A stretch of DNA of 19,144 nucleotides from Flavobacteriaceae bacterium (GTDB lineage Bacteria; Bacteroidota; Bacteroidia; Flavobacteriales; Flavobacteriaceae): positions 1-19,144 of the forward strand of contig CANHBE010000021.1 of assembly GCA_947458575.1 (NCBI GenBank). Reading direction: 5' to 3'. A program made the translations under genes and the position numbers. The first letter of the stretch is position 1. Each line of letters opens with the position of its first letter. Shown one piece after another: positions 7,695 to 15,875 of this stretch. A model generated the notes under the pieces. The model was not told the origin of the DNA. It did not search any database and was given only the letters and a program-made list of their open reading frames with translations.

Positions 7695-7727
7695 AGGCCT
7701 CAAATAGTTGAGGCTTTCTTTATTTAT
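7695..7727 (+). terminator. intrinsic terminator after the OmpA lipoprotein gene
   Basis: GCCTCAA (7697-7703), loop ATAG, TTGAGGC (7708-7714), then TTTCTTTATTTAT. An outer pair of arms, ATAAGAGTCAA (7668-7678) and TTGGCTCTTAT (7736-7746), is complementary apart from one G-U position and could extend the structure. The element lies between convergent genes, but the U tract is good only on the plus strand. Confidence 0.75.
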
Positions 7728-7768
7728 AGAGACTTTTGGCTCTTATCTCTTGCTTCTGTTTTTCCTTT

Positions 7769-8389
7769 TTAAAAAATATCAGGATCTCCTTTTCCTTCTC
7801 GAACAACAACTGGTTCGTAACCGGATAAGTCAATTATCGTCGAAGGTGTATTGTCGCCATATCCGCCATCGATGACAACATCAACTAGATTTTGCCATTT
7901 TTCAAATATCAATTCTGGGTCGGTGGCATACTCTAGTACTTCATCATCATCATGAATTGAACTTGAAACAATAGGATTTCCCAAAACACGAACAATCTCA
8001 CGCGCAATATTATTGTCAGGTACTCGAATACCGACTGTGGTTTTCTTTTTAAACTCTTTCGGCAAACTGTTGTTCCCGGGCAAAATAAAGGTATATGGAC
8101 CAGGCAACGCTCTTTTCAATATCTTAAAGGTCGATGTGTCAATTTGTTTCACATAATCTGACAAATTACTCAAATCGTGGCAAACAAAAGAGAAATTAGC
8201 CTTCTCTAATTTGATGCCTTTGATTTTGGCAATGCGCTCTAAAGCTTTACTATTGGTAATATCACATCCCAAACCATAAACGGTATCTGTGGGATAAATA
8301 ACCAAACCGCCGCTCTTCAATACATCGACTACTTTTTTAATCGCAGCCTCGCTGGGTTTGTCTTCGTATATTTTGATGAATTGGGACAT
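7769..8389 (-). CDS. Sua5/YciO/YrdC-family protein (YciO-like)
   Basis: 206 residues, a single YrdC-like domain without the C-terminal Sua5 extension. Motifs: LVIYPTDTVYGLGCD (29-43), FSFVCHDLSNLSDY (66-79), LPGPYTFIL (95-103), VGIRVPD (119-125) and STIIDLS (183-189). The family fold binds ATP/carbonate-threonine; TsaC/Sua5 members make threonylcarbamoyl-AMP for the t6A37 tRNA modification. The stretch KANFSFVCHDLS matches the YciO pattern better than TsaC, where KRP and a Lys/Arg pair are expected, and E. coli YciO has been considered functionally distinct from TsaC. Whether this is the genome's t6A enzyme or a paralogue depends on what else is encoded. It converges with the OmpA lipoprotein gene and lies 141 bp downstream of the helicase gene. 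Confidence 0.85.
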   Translation of the reverse strand: MSQFIKIYEDKPSEAAIKKVVDVLKSGGLVIYPTDTVYGLGCDITNSKALERIAKIKGIKLEKANFSFVCHDLSNLSDYVKQIDTSTFKILKRALPGPYTFILPGNNSLPKEFKKKTTVGIRVPDNNIAREIVRVLGNPIVSSSIHDDDEVLEYATDPELIFEKWQNLVDVVIDGGYGDNTPSTIIDLSGYEPVVVREGKGDPDIF

Positions 8390-8530
8390 AGTTAAAAAAT
8401 TACAATTTTACAAATTCCACCCGAGGCGCAGCCGAATTGAGCTGAGCTAAATTCCAATCAGGAATCCTTTAAAAAGTATATTTGAATTTGGATTTTGGAA
8501 TTTAATTATTTGAAATTTAAGCAATTGATT

Positions 8531-10852
8531 TTACCCAATCACATCAAGTTTAGCAAAACGCAACAACAATTTTTTAATTCCTCCTACTTCAAACTTAATT
8601 TCTGCTTTCTTATCTGCACCGGCACCCTCTAAATTCATGACTTCTCCTTTACCGAATCGTTCGTGCATGACCATATTTCCGACAACCAATTTGGAGTCGA
8701 ATAAGTTGGTATTCGCAGGAGCATTGCCAGAAACCGGTTTAAGTTTCCTGATGGTCACCGACGGTTCTTCTCCATACTTTTTGGGCGGTGTACCACTAAC
8801 CGGCTTGCTCAGCCGCAATTTCGACTTGTCAACATCACCAAAAATATCATTATCAATGAGCGGTTTGTACCGATAATTTGTTTCTTCTGCGGATAGGTAT
8901 TCGAGATATTGTCCGTCTATTTCGTCGATAAATCGAGAAGGCTCGCTGTCGGAAAGTTTGCCCCAACGGTAACGCGATTGTGCATAAGTTAAGTATGCCT
9001 GCCGTTCCGCTCTAGTTAAAGCAACATAAAACAATCGACGCTCCTCCTCTAGTTCACTTCTCGTGCTGATACTCATGGCACTCGGAAATAAATCCTCTTC
9101 CATCCCGACAATAAAAACGTAAGGGAATTCTAATCCTTTCGCCAAGTGAATGGTCATCAAAGCTACTCTATCGTCATCTCCGGTATCTTTATCCAGATCG
9201 GTAGCCAAAGCAACATCTTCCAGAAATTCTGACAATGCACCACGTGCGCCGTCAATTTCCTTTTGTCCTTCCGTGAAATCTTTGATACCGTTGAGCAATT
9301 CTTCAATATTCTCAATTCTTGCAACGCCTTCAGGTGTTCCGTCTTTCTTGAGTTCTTGCACCAAACCGGTTTTCTTGGTTACGTGTTCTGTGACAAAAAA
9401 AGCATCTTGATTTTCGTTGATCACCTGAAAACTCTGAATCATAGTGACAAAATCCTGCAACTTAGCTTTTGTTCCGGAATTCAACTTTAAATCGATTTTA
9501 TCGATATTCTGCATCACTTCAAAAATAGACCGCTTGTAGTGGTTTGCAGCAACTGTCAATTTCTCGATGGTCGAATCGCCTATACCTCTCGCCGGATAAT
9601 TAATCACACGAATTAAAGCCTCTTCGTCTTTGGGATTGATAATCAAACGAAGATAGCACAACACGTCTTTGATTTCCTTCCGTTGATAAAAGGATAATCC
9701 ACCATAAATTCGATACGGAATATCTCGTTTCCGCAACGCGTCTTCCATGGAGCGCGATTGCGCATTGGTTCGATACAAAATCGCAAATTCGCCATTGCGC
9801 AATTGATTCTGCATTTTCTGTTCCCAGATGGTTGCAGCTACATATCGACCTTCTTCACTATCTGTGATACTGCGGTGCACTTTGATTCGATTGCCAAACT
9901 CGTTAGCTGTCCACACTACTTTTTCTAATCGGGTCTTATTCTTTTCAATAATTGAATTGGCAGCCTCAACTATATTTTTTGTCGAACGGTAATTTTGCTC
10001 TAATCGATAGGTTTTGACGTTGTCATAATCCTTCTGAAAGTTGAGAATATTATTGATGTTGGCACCACGAAAAGCATAGATACTTTGCGCATCATCACCA
10101 ACGACGCAGATATTCTGAAATCGATCTGATAGTGCCCGTACAATCAAATACTGCGAATGATTGGTATCTTGGTACTCATCCACCAATATATAGCGAAATC
10201 GGTCTTGATATTTTGCCAATACATCCGGAAAACGATTCAACAATTCGTTGGTTTTCAAAAGCAAATCGTCGAAGTCCATTGCGCCTGCTTTGAAACATCG
10301 ATCAACATAATTTTGATAAATCTCACCCAAACGCGGTTTCTTCGACATAGCATCAGCTTCCTGTAATTCTGGATTGTTGAAATAGGCTTTTACCGTAATC
10401 AGTGAATTTTTATAAGACGATATTCTTCCCAAAACCTGTTTCGGTTTGTAGATGTCTTTATCCAATTGCATTTCTTTGATAATCGCCGAAATCAATCGAA
10501 CACTATCCTGCGAATCGTAAATGGTAAAATTCGACGGATAGCCCAACTTATCAGCTTCGGAACGAAGAATCCGAGCAAAAACCGAGTGAAATGTTCCCAT
10601 CCACAAATTCTTCGCTTCGTTAGAACCGACAATTTGAGCAATACGAGACTTCATCTCGCGAGCAGCTTTGTTCGTAAAAGTTAATGCCAAAATACTGAAA
10701 GCATCAACTCCCAAACTCATCAAGTACGCAATTCGAACAGTCAGTACACGCGTTTTCCCCGAACCAGCACCGGCAATAATCATCATTGGCCCATCCTTCT
10801 GTAGAACAGGTTGCTGTTGCGCTTCATTGAGTTGATTGATGTGCTGCTGCAT
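8531..10852 (-). CDS. UvrD/PcrA-type 3'-5' DNA helicase
   Basis: 773 residues, normal for the superfamily 1A UvrD/PcrA group. All motifs are intact: Q-motif region LNEAQQQPV, Walker A GAGSGKT (28-34), TFTNKAAREMKSRI (58-71), GTFHS, Walker B DEYQD (225-229), GDDAQSIYAFRGA (252-264), QNYRS (286-290), TIHLAKGLEFPYVF (567-580) and EEERRLFYVALTRA (602-615). The C-terminus (about 722-773; VGNMVMHERFGKGEVMNLEG) is the Tudor-like module that binds RNA polymerase in PcrA/UvrD. Expected roles are nucleotide excision repair, removal of recombinase filaments and repair of transcription-stalled sites. It is monocistronic or read through into the YciO-like gene. A promoter with both boxes lies 32 bp upstream. 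Confidence 0.94.
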   Translation of the reverse strand: MQQHINQLNEAQQQPVLQKDGPMMIIAGAGSGKTRVLTVRIAYLMSLGVDAFSILALTFTNKAAREMKSRIAQIVGSNEAKNLWMGTFHSVFARILRSEADKLGYPSNFTIYDSQDSVRLISAIIKEMQLDKDIYKPKQVLGRISSYKNSLITVKAYFNNPELQEADAMSKKPRLGEIYQNYVDRCFKAGAMDFDDLLLKTNELLNRFPDVLAKYQDRFRYILVDEYQDTNHSQYLIVRALSDRFQNICVVGDDAQSIYAFRGANINNILNFQKDYDNVKTYRLEQNYRSTKNIVEAANSIIEKNKTRLEKVVWTANEFGNRIKVHRSITDSEEGRYVAATIWEQKMQNQLRNGEFAILYRTNAQSRSMEDALRKRDIPYRIYGGLSFYQRKEIKDVLCYLRLIINPKDEEALIRVINYPARGIGDSTIEKLTVAANHYKRSIFEVMQNIDKIDLKLNSGTKAKLQDFVTMIQSFQVINENQDAFFVTEHVTKKTGLVQELKKDGTPEGVARIENIEELLNGIKDFTEGQKEIDGARGALSEFLEDVALATDLDKDTGDDDRVALMTIHLAKGLEFPYVFIVGMEEDLFPSAMSISTRSELEEERRLFYVALTRAERQAYLTYAQSRYRWGKLSDSEPSRFIDEIDGQYLEYLSAEETNYRYKPLIDNDIFGDVDKSKLRLSKPVSGTPPKKYGEEPSVTIRKLKPVSGNAPANTNLFDSKLVVGNMVMHERFGKGEVMNLEGAGADKKAEIKFEVGGIKKLLLRFAKLDVIG

Positions 10853-10884
10853 AAAAAAAATGGGGCTTTCTTCTAAATGAAAAG

Positions 10885-10915
10885 CAAAAGTACACTTCGT
10901 CTCGCTTTATTACAA
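10885..10915 (-). promoter_or_regulatory. predicted helicase promoter
   Basis: On the minus strand TTG (10915-10913), 20 bp, then TACTTTTG (10892-10885): a full -7 match with correctly spaced -33 box. The predicted start near 10878 gives a ~26-nt leader that contains eight T just before the ATG at 10852. Confidence 0.5.
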
Positions 10916-10947
10916 TTAAAAGTACATCGACTTATCAACTAAAATTC

Positions 10948-10955
10948 TATTTTTG
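10948..10955 (+). promoter_or_regulatory. TAnnTTTG box upstream of the DUF7935-like gene
   Basis: TATTTTTG matches the -7 consensus and ends 17 bp before the ATG at 10973. No clear -33 TTG is seen at the usual distance. Together with the helicase promoter it makes the 120-bp gap a divergent promoter region. Confidence 0.35.
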
Positions 10956-10972
10956 CGTTCAAATTTTTTCTC

Positions 10973-11494
10973 ATGGACACGACAAAACTTCTCGAAATTC
11001 TATCTTACACACTTCCTTCACTGATTACCGGAGGTGTTGCTTATTATTTATTTCTGGAATACTTCAAAGACCAGCAAAAAACACGTCGCTGGTTACTCAT
11101 GAAAGAAAATCAAAAAGATGCGTTGCCACTGCGATTGCAAGCTTTTGAGCGCATGGTTCTTTTTCTAGAACGTATCAATCCAACCAAACTTCTGATTAGA
11201 ATAGCACCGCTTTCGGACGATAAGTTTGATTACGAAAACTTAGTGATTTCTCATATCGAACAGGAATTTGAACACAATCTTACCCAACAAATCTATATGA
11301 CCGACGAGTGTTGGACTATTATCGTAACAGCCAAAAACGCCACGATTCAAATGATTCGGAAAGCGGCGATGAGCGACCGCGTAGATAGCGCCGACAAATT
11401 GCGGGAGGTTATTCTCTCCGATTTAATGGAAAAAGCGACACCAAGTAGCGCCGCTTTGAGTTACTTAAAAAATGAAGTGAATGGTTTTTTGTAG
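10973..11494 (+). CDS. DUF7935-like membrane-anchored protein
   Basis: 173 residues. One N-terminal membrane helix (about 8-29; ILSYTLPSLITGGVAYYLFLEY) follows a short MDTTK leader. A soluble, charged domain follows with blocks LPLRLQAFERMVLFLERINPTKLLIRIAP, EQEFEHNLTQQIYMTDECWTII, AKNATIQMIRKAA and ADKLREVIL. I recognise this pattern from a flavobacterial family now called DUF7935 (from memory). No catalytic motif stands out, and the function is unknown. The short extracytoplasmic N-terminus predicts a cytoplasmic helical domain. Transcribed divergently from the helicase. The stop codon TAG is the first triplet of the palindromic repeat at 11492-11573. Confidence 0.75.
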   Translation: MDTTKLLEILSYTLPSLITGGVAYYLFLEYFKDQQKTRRWLLMKENQKDALPLRLQAFERMVLFLERINPTKLLIRIAPLSDDKFDYENLVISHIEQEFEHNLTQQIYMTDECWTIIVTAKNATIQMIRKAAMSDRVDSADKLREVILSDLMEKATPSSAALSYLKNEVNGFL

Positions 11495-11573
11495 GAGCTA
11501 ATCCGGCTATACGCTGCAATCTTTTTGTTTCATTACATTTCACAAAAAGGATTTTCGCTGCTATCCGGGCTAG
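11492..11573 (+). repeat. ~82-nt imperfect-palindrome intergenic repeat, copy 1
   Basis: The element starts TAGGAGCTAAT (its TAG is the stop of the DUF7935-like gene) and ends CCGGGCTAG. It folds into a hairpin: AATC-TTTTTG pairs with CAAAAA-G-GATT around a ~13-nt loop, and an outer CCGG/CCGG stem brackets an internal loop carrying CGCTGC on both arms. It is about 83% identical by hand alignment (69 of 83 columns) to the copy at 15797-15875, which lies on the other strand. It sits between convergent genes, so a 3'-end processing, termination or transcript-stabilising role is plausible. Confidence 0.7.
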
Positions 11574-11593
11574 TGACATCCGTTCTGTTAGAA

Positions 11594-13066
11594 CTACCTC
11601 GAATAATTCGGCGCTTCTTTAGTAATCGTCACATTGTGCGGATGACTTTCGTTAATGCCACTCGCAGTGATGCGCACAAAGCGTCCAGTGTCTTGTAAAG
11701 TCACTATATCCTTAGAACCGCAATAGCCCATTCCTGCTCTCAATCCACCGATGAATTGTTGCATGCTTTCGTTCAATTCGCCTTTATATGGCACACGACC
11801 AACAATTCCTTCTGGAACCAATTTCTTCACGTCGTCTTCTACATCCTGAAAGTATCTATCTTTCGAGCCTTCTTGCATCGCTTCTACCGAACCCATGCCA
11901 CGATACGACTTGAACTTCCTTCCTTCAAAAATAATGGTTTCTCCCGGAGATTCTTTTGTTCCTGCTAACAGTGATCCTAACATCACGCTATCTGCCCCGG
12001 CAGCAATCGCCTTCGGAATATCTCCCGTGTAACGAATGCCTCCATCGGCAATCACAGGAACGCCGCTACCCTTAATCGCGGCTGCTACTTCCAAAACCGC
12101 TGAAAACTGTGGAAATCCCACTCCGGCAACCACTCGCGTCGTACAAATAGAACCCGGACCAATGCCGACTTTAACACCATCTGCTCCATTTTCGACCAAA
12201 AACTTGGCGGCTTCCGCTGTAGCGATATTACCAACAATCACATCCAATTTTGGAAATTTTCCTTTGATCTCTTTCAACACATTCACAACTCCTTGCGAAT
12301 GTCCGTGCGCCGTATCAATAATAATAGCATCAACACCCGCATTCACCAGAGCTTCTGCTCTTTGCACTGCATCGGCAGTTACACCAATGGCAGCCGCGAC
12401 ACGCAATCGACCATAAACATCCTTATTGGCAATTGGCTTTTGCGTGAGTTTGGTTATATCCCGAAATGTGATGAGTCCAACCAACTGGTAATCACTATTC
12501 ACAACCGGCAATTTTTCAATTTTGTTTCCTTGTAACACAACCTCTGCCTGTTCTAAAGAGGTTCCTTCCGCAACGGTAATCAAATTCGAGCTGGTCATCA
12601 CCTCCACGATCGGACGGGTATTGTTTTTCTCAAAACGCAAGTCGCGATTGGTTACGATGCCTTTGAGTTTCCTCCCGTCATCAACAATCGGAATTCCACC
12701 AATCCCAAATTCCTTCATGGCGTTTTTGGCGTCGGCAACTGTTGCTGAAAGTGGCAATGTCACCGGATCGATTATCATCCCGGACTCTGCCCGTTTTACT
12801 TTCCGCACTTTCGCAGCTTGTTGCTCGATCGTCATGTTTTTATGCAAAACCCCGATTCCACCCTCTTGAGCCATGGCTATCGCCATCGAACTTTCCGTGA
12901 CAGTATCCATAGCCGCAGAGACAATAGGAACGTTAAGAGAAATATTTCTTGAAAATTTAGATTGAATACTAACTTCTCGAGGCAGTACGGTTGAATAATT
13001 GGGAACTAATAATACATCGTCGTAGGTTAATCCTTCGCCGATAATTTTGGTGTTGTGAGCGTTCAT
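11594..13066 (-). CDS. guaB: inosine-5'-monophosphate dehydrogenase
   Basis: 490 residues, full length for bacterial IMPDH. It oxidises IMP to XMP with NAD+, the committed step of GMP synthesis. N-terminal barrel start LTYDDVLLVPNYSTVLPREV (13-32); two CBS domains at about 94-210 (GIGGIPIVDDGRKLKGIVTNRDLRF and KIEKLPVVNSDYQLVGLITFRDITK), which bind purine nucleotides for allosteric control; catalytic loop GIGPGSICTTR (301-311) with Cys308; phosphate/IMP site DGGIRYTGD and GSLLAGT; flap YRGMGS (388-393) and SKDRYF with the Arg404-Tyr405 pair that acts as general base. No substitution of a key residue was seen. The upstream region carries a -7 box and a small hairpin in the presumed leader. guaA is not in the window. 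Confidence 0.96.
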   Translation of the reverse strand: MNAHNTKIIGEGLTYDDVLLVPNYSTVLPREVSIQSKFSRNISLNVPIVSAAMDTVTESSMAIAMAQEGGIGVLHKNMTIEQQAAKVRKVKRAESGMIIDPVTLPLSATVADAKNAMKEFGIGGIPIVDDGRKLKGIVTNRDLRFEKNNTRPIVEVMTSSNLITVAEGTSLEQAEVVLQGNKIEKLPVVNSDYQLVGLITFRDITKLTQKPIANKDVYGRLRVAAAIGVTADAVQRAEALVNAGVDAIIIDTAHGHSQGVVNVLKEIKGKFPKLDVIVGNIATAEAAKFLVENGADGVKVGIGPGSICTTRVVAGVGFPQFSAVLEVAAAIKGSGVPVIADGGIRYTGDIPKAIAAGADSVMLGSLLAGTKESPGETIIFEGRKFKSYRGMGSVEAMQEGSKDRYFQDVEDDVKKLVPEGIVGRVPYKGELNESMQQFIGGLRAGMGYCGSKDIVTLQDTGRFVRITASGINESHPHNVTITKEAPNYSR

Positions 13067-13084
13067 TGCAATTTGTGGTTTATG

Positions 13085-13099
13085 CTGAACTGGGTTCAG
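13085..13099 (-). other. small perfect hairpin in the guaB leader
   Basis: CTGAAC / GTTCAG with a 3-nt loop, 19-33 nt upstream of the guaB ATG and downstream of the predicted promoter. It would be in the 5' UTR. The stem is too short and has no U tract, so this is not a terminator; it could affect mRNA stability or be chance, or could be a 15-bp dyad bound as DNA. Confidence 0.3.
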
Positions 13100-13119
13100 A
13101 TTTGTAGTTAAATTGCGGG

Positions 13120-13127
13120 CAAATGTA
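13120..13127 (-). promoter_or_regulatory. TAnnTTTG box upstream of guaB
   Basis: Minus-strand TACATTTG fits the -7 consensus. It predicts transcription from about 13113 with a leader near 45 nt. No -33 TTG is visible at 17-23 bp, so the call rests on the -7 match alone. Confidence 0.35.
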
Positions 13128-13212
13128 AAGAAAATTAAGTAAATATGAATCGTTTTTACCTACTAAATCAATACCTTGCAGGATGAACTTTATTTCTAAT
13201 TGACCGCTGACT

Positions 13213-15708
13213 ATGGATCCCCTTAATTCGAACATCAATGGACTTTCAGCAATCGAGGTCATTCAGTCAAGAAATAATTCAGGAACAAATTCGCTCGAAC
13301 ATCAGGAGCAAAACCACTTTCTTTCGTCGCTCATCGATATGATCAAGGAACCTATGTTTCTGCTTTTGATAGCGGCAACGGCAATCTACTTTATTACAGG
13401 CGAATATGGTAATGGTATTTTCATGGCAGTTGCTATTGCAATCGTATCTGCCATTTCTTTATTTCAAGAATCGCGAAGTCGAAAAGCTATTGACGCGCTT
13501 AAGAAATTATCCCAACCTAAATGTAAAGTCATTCGTGAGGGCAAAGTGATTGAAATTCTTAGCGAAGAAATTGTCTTGGGTGATTGCATCCAAATTGAAG
13601 AAGGTGCATTCGTTCCTGCTGATGGCATCATACTTCAATCGAATGATTTTTCTGTGAATGAATCGATACTCACGGGCGAATCGCTCTCGGTATTCCGGAC
13701 CGAAACCTCCGAAAATAATAAGGTTTTTCAAGGCACAATCGTCGCCAGCGGTTTGGCAATTTGTAAAGTTACGGCCATCGGTAACCAAACTGAATTGGGA
13801 AAAATCGGCAAAAGTCTCAACAGCATCGAAGAAGAAAAAACGCCGTTGCAAATTCAAATCGGCAATTTCGTCAAAAAAATGTCGATTATTGGCTTGGTAA
13901 TTTTTGGCATTGTCTGGGGCATCAACTACTACAATTCTGCTGATTTACTCGATAGCTTACTCAAGGCTCTCACGCTGGCAATGAGCATCATTCCTGAGGA
14001 AATTCCTGTAGCTTTTGCGTCTTTTATGGCATTAGGTGCCTGGCGCTTACTCAAAATGGGCATCATTGTCAAACAAACGAAAACCGTAGAAACTTTAGGA
14101 AGTGCAACCGTGATTTGCACGGACAAAACGGGAACCATTACCGAAAACCGCATGACGTTGGCGCAATGGTATACTTTAGAAGACAACCTATTGCATGTTC
14201 CTAATGATCAACGAAGTGAGTTAGACAATGAACTGCTCAGTCTATCGATGTGGTCGAGCGAACCGATTCCGTTTGATGCCATGGAAATCGCCTTGCACGA
14301 AGCCTACGAAAAACTCGAAATCAATGATGATCGCCCGTTCTACCAATTGATTCACGAATATCCGCTAAGTGGCAAACCACCGATGATGACGCATGTTTTC
14401 CAAAATCAAGCTGGACATCGCATCATCGCTGCCAAAGGAGCGCCCGAAGCCATCATGTCGTGCTCCAATTTGTCAGAATCGCAAATTCAGCAAATTCAAG
14501 ACGCTATTGCCACCATGACGCAAGAAGGTTTTCGTGTTCTAGGCGTTGGACTCGCCGATTTTGATAGAAATAAATATCCGGAAACCCAGCAAGAATTCGC
14601 TTTTCAATTTAAAGGTCTCGTTGCGTTTTACGACCCGCCAAAAGCCAATATCAAAGCAGTTTTTGAAACGTTTTATAAAGCTGGAATCCAAGTGAAAATT
14701 GTCACGGGCGACAACGCTGCCACCACCACCGCCATCGCCAATCAAATTGATTTTAGGAATACCCATCAAACCCTAAATGGCGATGAACTTATGACGATGG
14801 ACGATGCAACCTTAAAAACCAAAGTCATGGAAACCAGCATCTTCACCCGTATGTTTCCGGAAGCAAAACTCAAAATCATCAAAGCGCTCAAAGACAACAA
14901 TCAGATTGTGGCGATGACCGGCGACGGCGTTAATGATGGACCGGCGTTGAAATCTGCACACATAGGCATTGCCATGGGAAAAAAAGGAACGGAAATCGCC
15001 AAAGAAGCCGCCAACCTCATCTTGATTGACGATGATTTTTCGAAAATGGTCGATGCCATTGCCATGGGAAGAAAGATTTACCTCAACCTCAAAAAAGCAA
15101 TTCAATACATCATCTCGATTCACATTCCGATTATTCTCATCGTCTTTATTCCACTGGCGTTGGGATGGATATTTCCTAACATTTTCACGCCTGTTCATAT
15201 TATATTTTTAGAGATTATCATGGGGCCAACTTGCTCCATCATCTACGAAAACGAACCCATGGAAAAAGATTTGATGCTCCAAAAACCACGACCGCTATCG
15301 AACACTTTTTTCAACTGGAAAGAAATTCTCATCAGCATCATTCAAGGAGTAGTCATTACGGGCGGTTTGCTGTTAGTTTACCAATACTGCGTTGCGGATT
15401 CTTGCACTGAAAATCAAACCCGAACTACTGTTTTCCTCACGCTCATTGTCGCCAATATCTTTATGACGCTGGTCAACCGTTCTTTTCACTATTCTATATT
15501 GACAACCATACGATATCGAAACAACCTTGTGCCGATAATTATCGGAATCACAGTGAGTATTACTGCTTTACTGTTGTGGGTTCCGATGTTTTCAAAATTC
15601 TTTCAATTTGAAATGATTTCTTCAACGCAACTTCTACTGAGCGTTGGTGTTGGAATGGTTTCAGTGTTGTGGATTGAAATTTATAAGTGGATGAGAAGAC
15701 GAGGATAG
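13213..15708 (+). CDS. P-type cation-transporting ATPase (P2-like)
   Basis: 831 residues. Layout: cation-ATPase N-terminal segment (GLSAIEVIQSR..., 10-45), M1-M2 (48-85), actuator domain with LTGES (153-157), M3-M4 (223-285) with PEEIP (261-265), phosphorylation motif DKTGT with Asp304, nucleotide site KGAPE (408-412), hinge TGDN (498-501) and TGDGVNDGPAL (569-579), and C-terminal helices from about 630 to 825. All elements needed for the E1-E2 cycle are present. The M4 Glu and general layout fit P2-type pumps, but M6 reads EIIMGPTCSIIYENEP (667-682) in place of the NxxTD calcium motif of SERCA-like pumps, so the ion cannot be assigned. No metal-binding N-terminal domain, CPC motif or regulator gene is present. 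Monocistronic, divergent from guaB. Confidence 0.9.
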   Translation: MDPLNSNINGLSAIEVIQSRNNSGTNSLEHQEQNHFLSSLIDMIKEPMFLLLIAATAIYFITGEYGNGIFMAVAIAIVSAISLFQESRSRKAIDALKKLSQPKCKVIREGKVIEILSEEIVLGDCIQIEEGAFVPADGIILQSNDFSVNESILTGESLSVFRTETSENNKVFQGTIVASGLAICKVTAIGNQTELGKIGKSLNSIEEEKTPLQIQIGNFVKKMSIIGLVIFGIVWGINYYNSADLLDSLLKALTLAMSIIPEEIPVAFASFMALGAWRLLKMGIIVKQTKTVETLGSATVICTDKTGTITENRMTLAQWYTLEDNLLHVPNDQRSELDNELLSLSMWSSEPIPFDAMEIALHEAYEKLEINDDRPFYQLIHEYPLSGKPPMMTHVFQNQAGHRIIAAKGAPEAIMSCSNLSESQIQQIQDAIATMTQEGFRVLGVGLADFDRNKYPETQQEFAFQFKGLVAFYDPPKANIKAVFETFYKAGIQVKIVTGDNAATTTAIANQIDFRNTHQTLNGDELMTMDDATLKTKVMETSIFTRMFPEAKLKIIKALKDNNQIVAMTGDGVNDGPALKSAHIGIAMGKKGTEIAKEAANLILIDDDFSKMVDAIAMGRKIYLNLKKAIQYIISIHIPIILIVFIPLALGWIFPNIFTPVHIIFLEIIMGPTCSIIYENEPMEKDLMLQKPRPLSNTFFNWKEILISIIQGVVITGGLLLVYQYCVADSCTENQTRTTVFLTLIVANIFMTLVNRSFHYSILTTIRYRNNLVPIIIGITVSITALLLWVPMFSKFFQFEMISSTQLLLSVGVGMVSVLWIEIYKWMRRRG

Positions 15709-15796
15709 ATGGTTGGGTGAATCGTGGATTCGTTTAAGCGTTGAATCGGTTAACCGAACTTACGATTAAACGATTTACCAATTAAACGATTAAACC
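15709..15796. repeat. intergenic stretch with ATTAAACGATT direct repeats and a palindrome
   Basis: Downstream of the ATPase gene. GATTAAACGATT (15764-15775) and ATTAAACGATTAAAC (15781-15795) are direct repeats, and TCGGTTAACCGA (15746-15757) is a perfect 12-bp palindrome. GAATC/GATTC/GATT words are scattered throughout. This resembles slippage-derived intergenic DNA more than a defined site; no terminator with a U tract was found here. Confidence 0.4.
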
Positions 15797-15875
15797 CTAG
15801 CCCCGATGGCAGTGGAAATCCTTTTGTGAGGTAACGAAACAAAAGATTGCAGCGAACAGCGGGAATTAGCTCCTA
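15797..15875 (-). repeat. ~79-nt imperfect-palindrome intergenic repeat, copy 2
   Basis: Read on the minus strand it begins TAGGAGCTAATT (its TAG is the stop of the HMG-CoA lyase gene) and ends CGGGGCTAG. The hairpin is conserved with copy 1: AATC-TTTTG / CAAAA-G-GATT and an outer CCCG/CGGG stem. The central T and A runs are each shortened from five to four together, and one outer pair changes from G-C to C-G, so the pairing is kept. As with copy 1, it lies between convergent genes. Confidence 0.7.

Noticed and set aside
12036..12869. Plus-strand open frames of 126 and 115 codons opposite guaB
   Set aside because: They lie antisense to the highly conserved IMPDH catalytic and CBS regions and have compositions expected of antisense frames.
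13160..13212. Promoter for the P-type ATPase (TACCTTG near 13170)
   Set aside because: It lacks one T of the TAnnTTTG box and has no upstream TTG at the right spacing.
14812..15198. 128-codon minus-strand frame inside the P-type ATPase gene
   Set aside because: It is antisense to conserved ATPase motifs, and its product has no recognisable domain; a shadow of the real gene.
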